Position numbers and translations under genes: made by a program. Below the pieces are notes generated by a model. The model did not search any database and had not been told where the DNA came from. It worked only from the letters and a program-made list of their open reading frames with translations. A stretch of DNA of 64,000 bases. Source: Paractinoplanes ovalisporus (GTDB lineage: Bacteria; Actinomycetota; Actinomycetes; Mycobacteriales; Micromonosporaceae). Positions 58,729-64,000 of this stretch are shown here, piece after piece (the stretch's first letter is position 1; every line of letters starts with the position of its first letter). Where the stretch lies: positions 1 to 64,000 of the forward strand of contig NZ_JAENHP010000034.1 in the NCBI RefSeq assembly GCF_016834655.1, read 5' to 3'.

Positions 58729-61431
58729 TCATTCCAGTTCCAACAAGTCGGGAATCCAGTCGGCGGACTGGAACGTGTCGGTGACGGCCAGGGCCAGCCG
58801 CTCCCCCCAGGCGGTCGACGACCGGTCGGCCCCGACCACGATCTCCAGCGCGGACGGCACCTCCCACCCGAACAGCGCCGCCGGCCCGGGCGGATCCAGC
58901 GACGCCCAGAACTCGACCCACTCCCGCTGCGCCCCGACGGTGTCGCCCAGCACCTCGCGCCCCAGCCACGACGACCACGCGGCGGCGCGGGGGTCGGCGG
59001 GGTCGTCGTCGGGGCGGTCCCGCAGGGCGTCGAGAATGGACAGGTGCCGGTAACCGGGCGCTACGAACTCGGGCGACACGGGATCCCCGGCCACCACCCG
59101 CACCGCCAGATCATCCGGCGAGACCGCGGCACCGAGCGCCCGTACGTGCACCGCCGCGTCCACCGCCTGCGAGAGCGCACACTCGCGCAGCCGCTCGTCG
59201 AGCGCGTCCAGCTCGTCCCGCCGGGTGTCCCACAGCGGCGGCACCGGCCGCCCGGTCAGGTGGCCCACCACCGCCACCTCGGCCCAGAACGTCAGCCAGG
59301 GCCGGTCGTCGAGCAACCGCTGCGCCGTCCGCATGGCCCTCAAGGTGCAGGCGCCGGCCCGGCAGACCGCGCCGCACGTGGCGCTGCGCCGACCGATCAC
59401 CGGGCCGGGGCCGGCCACCTCCGCGGGCATCGACTCGCGTGAGGTGCCGTCGGGCATGCGTACGAGAACCGGGTGGTCCATGCCGTCGGTGAAGAGCGCC
59501 GCCGTCCCGGGGGGCAGCGTCACCAGGTATTCCGACTGCCGTTCGGTCAGGTTGACGGTCGCGCCCACGGCCTGCCGGTCGTCCGCGGCGGGCAGGCGGT
59601 GCATGATCTTGACAGCGGTGTTCTTGAGGACGTCGGGAACGAGTTTGGCCGGGATCTGTTCGGCGATGACCAGACCTTCGCCGTACGCCCGGATCTCCGC
59701 CAGCAGCGCCGCGAACAGCTCGACCGCGTGGGCCGCCGGGCCGGGCTGGTCACGGCGCCGCAGCAGCCGGTGCGCCTCCTCGAAGACGCTCAGGTGCCGC
59801 AGCCCGGGGCCGCGCGGCGGGTTGACCCGCAGGTGCTCGGTGAGCTGGATCAGCAACCCGCCCATGAGGAACGCCTTGTCCTGGTCGTCCCCGACGTCCT
59901 CGATCTCGAAGACCACCTCGTGCCGCAGCATCGCGGCCAGGTCCAATGGGTGCCCGCCGTCGAAGAACCGGCCGGTCGTGCCCAGCCGCAGGCTGGAGAG
60001 CCGCACCCGGATGAAGCCGCGCACGTTGTCGGCGATCTCCTGGCCGTACCCGATCCGGTCCACCACCAGCTCGGCCGTCCGCTGCAGGTCGGCCAGGGTG
60101 GGATAGCGCGGCCGGTGCCCGGGCGTCCGGGGCTCGCTGAGCGTCAGGTCCCAGCCCAGCTCCTCGTAGCAGCGGGTCAGCGCCGAGCTGAGCACCTGCG
60201 GGAACGGCTCCTCGGCGGCGAACGCGGCCAGAAACAGCGACCGGGTCAGGTCGAGGTGCGTCTGCAGGGGGAATCCGTCCGCGGGGCGCAGCGGGTTGAA
60301 GCCGGCCGGGGGCGCGTCCGGGTCACCGGGCCGCACGGTGATGACCCGGCCGGGCCCGAGCCGGGCCGCCATCCGCCGGTACTCCGCCTTGGCCGGCTCG
60401 ACCACCAGCCACGGCAGCTCCTGCCGGGACGCGCTTTCGAGCAGATGCCGTACGGTCTGGGACTTGCCCGCCCCGGTTGCCCCACAGATGAACGTGTGCC
60501 GGTTGAGGCTGTCCCGGGGCACCTCGAACGGCCCGGCCGCGCGGCCCGACCGGTCCAGCACCGTGCCGGCGTTCAGCGACCCGGGGCCGCCCGCGGTCTC
60601 GGGGGTCACGTCGAACTCGGGGCGGGTCGCGAACCGCAGCCCGGGAACCTCCTCGGACGGGGTCACGGCGAGCGAAGCCACCAGCGGCGACCCGGCCAGC
60701 GTGGGCGGCTCGCCGTCGAGCACCTTGTCGAGCTCGCCGAGCACGCCGGTGGGGGCCAGCGCGTACGGCTGGGAACCGAGGTCGGCCGACGCGCAGAGCA
60801 GCCCGGCCACCGCCGCCGCGGCTTCCGGCGACTCACCGCCGGCCAGCAGGCGCACCCGCCACATCCCGGTCGAGCGGCCCTGCTGCAGTTCGCGGTGCCG
60901 GGCCCGCTGGCGGGCGGCGGCGACGGCCTGTTCGGGTGACTGGGCCCGGGTCTGCGCCCGGCGTTCCTCGGCCGCGACGGCCCGGGCCGCTTCCAGGGTC
61001 TCGGCCACGGGCACGGGTTCGGCCAGCACGAACCAGGCGAACCCGGCCGGCCATACGTGCAGCAGGCCCTCGTCCAGACTGGACCGCGGTTCGTTGTCGC
61101 GCGGCGTCTCCTCGGCCAGCAGGCCGTCGGTGAGCACGGTCAGACGGGTCCAGCACGGCATCGACCCCAGATCCTCGACAAGCTTTCCCGGCCCGTACGG
61201 GCACCCGACCGCGCCCGGCGGCAACGAGAGCGCCCGGCCGTCGCTGATGCCGCCGGACACGAACACCTCGATCGGCTCCCCGGCCGCGCGCCGATGCCAG
61301 CCCAGCAGCACAGCCTTGCCACCGTGGTAGGCGGACACGATCGCCGCCAGCCGCAGCCCCCGGCCGGGGTCGCCGCGCGCGGGCCGGCGCGGCAGCTCGA
61401 GAACGCGGACCGCGGGCAGGTGGCCGATCAT
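58729..61431 (-). CDS. HerA/FtsK-like ATPase with cysteine cluster
   Basis: The 900-residue protein has an N-terminal beta-rich region (residues 1-290), then a hexameric-motor ATPase: Walker A FICGATGAGKSQT (Lys 323), the VVEPAKAEYRRMAARLG strand, Walker B-like LSVFEEAHRLL near residue 549, and the EIRAYGEGLVIAEQIPAKL sensor segment. These are typical of HerA/VirB4-like bacterial ATPases. Around residues 682-693 is CGAVCRAGAC, a likely metal site, followed by a helical C-terminal domain of unknown type. The ATG overlaps the upstream stop (ATGA). No nuclease gene (NurA) is adjacent. It probably moves DNA or protein at the membrane with the upstream protein. Confidence 0.82.
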   Translation of the reverse strand: MIGHLPAVRVLELPRRPARGDPGRGLRLAAIVSAYHGGKAVLLGWHRRAAGEPIEVFVSGGISDGRALSLPPGAVGCPYGPGKLVEDLGSMPCWTRLTVLTDGLLAEETPRDNEPRSSLDEGLLHVWPAGFAWFVLAEPVPVAETLEAARAVAAEERRAQTRAQSPEQAVAAARQRARHRELQQGRSTGMWRVRLLAGGESPEAAAAVAGLLCASADLGSQPYALAPTGVLGELDKVLDGEPPTLAGSPLVASLAVTPSEEVPGLRFATRPEFDVTPETAGGPGSLNAGTVLDRSGRAAGPFEVPRDSLNRHTFICGATGAGKSQTVRHLLESASRQELPWLVVEPAKAEYRRMAARLGPGRVITVRPGDPDAPPAGFNPLRPADGFPLQTHLDLTRSLFLAAFAAEEPFPQVLSSALTRCYEELGWDLTLSEPRTPGHRPRYPTLADLQRTAELVVDRIGYGQEIADNVRGFIRVRLSSLRLGTTGRFFDGGHPLDLAAMLRHEVVFEIEDVGDDQDKAFLMGGLLIQLTEHLRVNPPRGPGLRHLSVFEEAHRLLRRRDQPGPAAHAVELFAALLAEIRAYGEGLVIAEQIPAKLVPDVLKNTAVKIMHRLPAADDRQAVGATVNLTERQSEYLVTLPPGTAALFTDGMDHPVLVRMPDGTSRESMPAEVAGPGPVIGRRSATCGAVCRAGACTLRAMRTAQRLLDDRPWLTFWAEVAVVGHLTGRPVPPLWDTRRDELDALDERLRECALSQAVDAAVHVRALGAAVSPDDLAVRVVAGDPVSPEFVAPGYRHLSILDALRDRPDDDPADPRAAAWSSWLGREVLGDTVGAQREWVEFWASLDPPGPAALFGWEVPSALEIVVGADRSSTAWGERLALAVTDTFQSADWIPDLLELE

Positions 61432-63320
61432 TGCGGGCGGCCGGACCTGATCACCGGGGACCGGTCGAACGGCTGGGCCGGCGCGGGCACCACCGCCTCC
61501 TCCGGGTCGGGCAACGGCATCGGCCCGGCCGGCTGCATCGAGACCCGCGGGAGCATGACGATCGCCGGGTCGACCTCCACGGCCTGCACCACGGTCTCCT
61601 GGTTCTGCTCCTTGACCAGCACCATCGCGTACTCGGGGAGTTCCTGCAGCACGCGTGGCTCCACGGTGTACTCGTGGACGCGCTGCACCGAGGACGCGTC
61701 GTTCCAGTTGGTGCTGCGGGCGGTCGAGAGGGTCTGACTCCAGGTCCGGGTGCGGCTCCAGTTCTTTCCGTACGACCGTCCACGCCCCCGCTTGCCGTAA
61801 CTCATCCCGCCCGAACCGCCCTCGGCCCGGCTCTGCCCACTGGTGTCGGCCATCGTGTGCGTGTCGTTGCCGCCCAGCGTGCGGGTGAGCTGGCTGAGCA
61901 CGAACTTGTGGCCCTTGCCGATGTACTCGGCGGCCTGGCCGGCCTCGTGGTGGTTGCCGAGCCGCATGAACGCCACCTCGCCCCCGCCGATGGTGTGCAG
62001 CGCCTCGGCCCGCAGGTGACTGAAGAACAACACCAGCCGTACGCCGTGCCGCTCGCACAGCGTGCTCAGGCGCTCGATGGCCCGGTGGTGCACCTCGTCG
62101 GCGCCCAGCAGCACCAGCGAGCCCATCGGCTGCGAGTCGCGCCGCACCAGCCGGGTCAGCCACTGCACCAGCAGGTCCTTGAACAGGTCGTTCTGCGCGT
62201 CCCCGCCCTCGCCGTCGGCGATCAGGCAGGTCAGGTCGGCCGTGCCGGCGCCACCCTCGGCCCGGCTGCCCATGGTCTCGAGCGGGTGCAGGAACGCCTC
62301 GATGCGCCGCATCTGGGTGTAGAGCCGGCGGCGGTTCTCGTCGGGTTGCAGGTCGAGCAGCCGTTCACTCTCCTGAGGGGTCAGCCCGTCGGGGTCCGGG
62401 CGGTCGGTGAGCACCCGCAGCGCGGCCAGCAGGCGGGTCAGCGTGATCCGCCCGTCCAGCGCGGTGACGATCTCGCGCAGCACCAGGGCGTCCTGGGAAC
62501 GGTCGGCCCGACCGGCGCCCTGCGCGTCGCCGTGCATCGCCTCGACCAGGCAGTCGACCAGTTCACCGGGGGTGAGCCCGGCCAGCAGGTCGAACTCGGC
62601 CAGTTCGGTCGGCAGCCGCAGCCGCCGTACGGACCGCCGGGTGGCCGTGGCGAGCTGGATCAGCTCCTCGCAGACGGTGTCGCCGGTGAAGTCGACCAGC
62701 GTCATCGGGCCCCGCGTGACCAGCAGGGATCCGCCGTGGACGGTGAGAACCGCCTCCCATCCGTACGTCGTCCCGCCGATGATGTCGATACGCCGGTCAC
62801 CAGGGGACGGGGTCGCCGCGGACCACTCGTTCATCGCGTCCAGCGTCGCCTGCTGCTGCCGTTCGTGGTCGTCGCGCCGCTGCTTCCACGCCTCCTCGGC
62901 GGCGGCGTGCGCGGCCAGGTTCCCGGTCTCGGCCACGGTGATCGCCCGCCGGGCCAGATGCGGTCCCAGACCGGCCAGGATCGCACCGACGACTCCGGCC
63001 ACCAGGGCGAGTTGCGCAAGGGTCACGAAAGAGGGATCTATTTCTTTTCGACCGCCCGTGTCGGGGGCCTGGATCATGCCGAGGCAATAGATCAGAAAAG
63101 CCAGGGCCAGACCGGCCTGAATGGCATTCCGCCGTCTCTTCTTCTTCCGTGCGGCCGATCGTTCGAGCAGCTCGTAGAGGTCCGGTGACACCGGCTCCAG
63201 CTGGGGTGGCGGTTCGGTGAAGCGACGCCGGTAGAGCTGGCGATCGGTGTAGATCCAGCCCATCCGCTCGCCGGTGGTGGCGAGCAGGACGAACGGGATC
63301 TCGTGCGGCGCGACGGTCAT
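61428..63320 (-). CDS. Membrane-anchored protein with motor-like domain, operon head
   Basis: The 630-residue protein has two membrane helices (about residues 66-83 and 99-118), a coiled linker (AEEAWKQRRDDHERQQQATLD) and a large cytoplasmic part. Its second half resembles the C-terminal half of VirD4/TraD-like motors: GSLVLLGADEVHHRAIERL, VRLVLFFSHLRAEALHTIGGGEVAFMRLG (quoted as VRLVLFFSHLRAEALHTIG) and KGHKFVLSQLTRTLGG. I find no Walker A lysine, so it is likely a non-catalytic partner of the downstream ATPase. A Gly/Ser/Arg/Trp-rich insert (GGMSYGKRGRGRSYGK) follows. ATG 63320; first gene of the three-gene operon. Confidence 0.65.
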   Translation of the reverse strand: MTVAPHEIPFVLLATTGERMGWIYTDRQLYRRRFTEPPPQLEPVSPDLYELLERSAARKKKRRRNAIQAGLALAFLIYCLGMIQAPDTGGRKEIDPSFVTLAQLALVAGVVGAILAGLGPHLARRAITVAETGNLAAHAAAEEAWKQRRDDHERQQQATLDAMNEWSAATPSPGDRRIDIIGGTTYGWEAVLTVHGGSLLVTRGPMTLVDFTGDTVCEELIQLATATRRSVRRLRLPTELAEFDLLAGLTPGELVDCLVEAMHGDAQGAGRADRSQDALVLREIVTALDGRITLTRLLAALRVLTDRPDPDGLTPQESERLLDLQPDENRRRLYTQMRRIEAFLHPLETMGSRAEGGAGTADLTCLIADGEGGDAQNDLFKDLLVQWLTRLVRRDSQPMGSLVLLGADEVHHRAIERLSTLCERHGVRLVLFFSHLRAEALHTIGGGEVAFMRLGNHHEAGQAAEYIGKGHKFVLSQLTRTLGGNDTHTMADTSGQSRAEGGSGGMSYGKRGRGRSYGKNWSRTRTWSQTLSTARSTNWNDASSVQRVHEYTVEPRVLQELPEYAMVLVKEQNQETVVQAVEVDPAIVMLPRVSMQPAGPMPLPDPEEAVVPAPAQPFDRSPVIRSGRPQ

Positions 63321-63466
63321 CGGAAAGCCCGGCTTTCAGCGGCAGGGGTGATTGCCGACAGTCAAGCAACCGGCTCTTAGCGTTGGAAAGGCAAGTAATT
63401 CGGGCGTGTACATTTCCGGGATGTCATCGCCGGCACAATGACCGATCGACGAGTGGGGGCGGACGA

Positions 63467-63757
63467 ATGAAGTGGATGCTGCTGACGTTCGGCCTGCTCG
63501 TTCTGGCTGCCGTCGGCACCGTCGCCTGGCAGTGGAGCGAGACCCGGTGGGCCGGGCAATATCTGCTGGGCCGCCGCAACACCCGGGGCGGGGAGCCGCT
63601 GCGGCCCCGCTGCCTGCCGTGCCTGGGCACCGGCCGCCTCGGACCGGAGCCGGAACGCACGCTCAACGTTCGCGGGGCCGGTTTCGAGGACAGGGCGGGC
63701 CCGGCCGCCGTCTGCCCGCGATGCCGGGGAACGGGAACAGCGCCGGACCCGCGGTGA
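63467..63757 (+). CDS. Small membrane protein with paired CxxCxGxG motifs
   Basis: The 96-residue protein has an N-terminal membrane helix (WMLLTFGLLVLAAVGTVAW) and two DnaJ-like zinc motifs, CLPCLGTG and CPRCRGTG, about 35 residues apart. Such pairs bind one zinc. It diverges from the ATPase operon (146 nt between starts) and converges on pheT. ATG 63467 with GGGGGCGGACGA upstream. Confidence 0.75.
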   Translation: MKWMLLTFGLLVLAAVGTVAWQWSETRWAGQYLLGRRNTRGGEPLRPRCLPCLGTGRLGPEPERTLNVRGAGFEDRAGPAAVCPRCRGTGTAPDPR

Positions 63758-63782
63758 GCAGGCCCGGCGCTGTCCGGAGAAC

Positions 63783-64000
63783 TCAGGCGCCGCGCAGGGT
63801 GGCGCCGAAGCGGGACGAGACCGCGGCCACGGCGGCGTCGCGCGCGGCCAGGGTCTCCTCGGTGGTGAGGGTGCGGTCGGCGGCCCGGAACGTCAGCTTG
63901 TAGGCCAGCGACTTCTTGCCCTCGCCGAGCTGCTCCGACTCGTACAGGTCGAACAGCGACACCGACTCGAGCAGCTCGCCCGCCCCCGTGGCCAGCACCG
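63783..64000 (-). CDS. pheT: Phenylalanyl-tRNA synthetase beta subunit, 3' end
   Basis: The visible 72 C-terminal residues are the anticodon-binding FDX-ACB domain: LLESVSLFDLYESEQLGEGK, KSLAYKLTFRAADRTLTTEE and AAVAAVSSRFGATLRG. The gene runs on beyond the window. It normally lies next to pheS and, in many actinobacteria, close to argC; here about 26 kb separate it from argC. Confidence 0.93.
   Translation of the reverse strand, partial: VLATGAGELLESVSLFDLYESEQLGEGKKSLAYKLTFRAADRTLTTEETLAARDAAVAAVSSRFGATLRGA

Noticed and set aside
61431..63188. 585-residue plus-strand frame
   Set aside because: Antisense to the membrane-anchored protein of the ATPase operon; composition is Arg/Gly/His/Gln-rich without motifs.

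Overview
This window is GC-rich throughout, uses many GTG starts and packs its operons with ATGA/GTGA overlaps, as high-GC Actinobacteria do. The arg cluster next to pheT, the many two-domain regulators and the dispersed palindromic repeats point to a filamentous actinomycete, most likely of the Micromonosporaceae (Actinoplanes-like). That placement is an inference from gene content, not from a marker gene. All functional calls come from reading the translated sequence; no database was searched.

Left edge (1-5 kb): a palindromic, MITE-like element occurs in inverted orientation at 1-117 and 4440-4573. Between the copies lie a tandem array of about 49-bp units, a RibD-type reductase and a large DUF4365/HEAT-like gene that appears broken at both ends. 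Next (5-24.8 kb) is a surface-polysaccharide locus. It holds chain-length/BY-kinase-like, Wzx-like and Wzy-like proteins, a polyprenyl-phosphate sugar transferase, two glycosyltransferases, a nucleotide-sugar dehydrogenase, a FlaA1/CapD-type dehydratase, two PLP aminotransferase-fold proteins, a NodB deacetylase, a toroid-fold lipoprotein, three FemAB/GNAT-like acyltransferases, one further GNAT and a flavin monooxygenase. Both ends of the locus carry the same 39-bp symmetric site (GTCAT-N7-GTGA-N7-TCAC-N7-ATGAC), a candidate shared operator. A VanZ-like protein, a LuxR-type regulator, a FUSC-type membrane protein and an ECF sigma/membrane-protein pair follow (24.8-30 kb).

Arginine operon (30-37.5 kb, minus strand): argC-J-B-D-F-R, an argG remnant and argH, nearly all translationally overlapped. 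Two things are unusual. The argG gene is reduced to a 51-codon in-frame remnant. The argF-argR junction carries two tandem 44-bp copies that create two 15-codon mini-cistrons, each coupled by ATGA overlaps. A Crp-like regulator diverges from argC.

Right half (37.6-57 kb): mostly single metabolic and regulatory genes (XRE/MmyB regulator, SDRs, GH3 glycosidase, SanA-like protein, ABC exporter pair, SEFIR-domain protein, two-domain GNAT, DUF3616, secreted M28 peptidase, phosphofructokinase, SRPBCC, SAM hydroxide adenosyltransferase family). Among them are a frameshifted LLM flavin oxidoreductase, a methyltransferase relic and two inverted copies of a 100-bp dispersed repeat. A six-unit 43-bp array and two DnaA-box-like sites lie at 56.9-57.4 kb.

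Right end (57.4-64 kb, minus strand): a three-gene operon of a membrane-anchored protein, a HerA/FtsK-like ATPase with a cysteine cluster, and a basic repeat-rich protein. I could not match it to a named system. The window ends in the 3' end of pheT. The arg operon is commonly found close to pheST in actinobacteria, so the roughly 26 kb between argC and pheT looks like accumulated accessory DNA.
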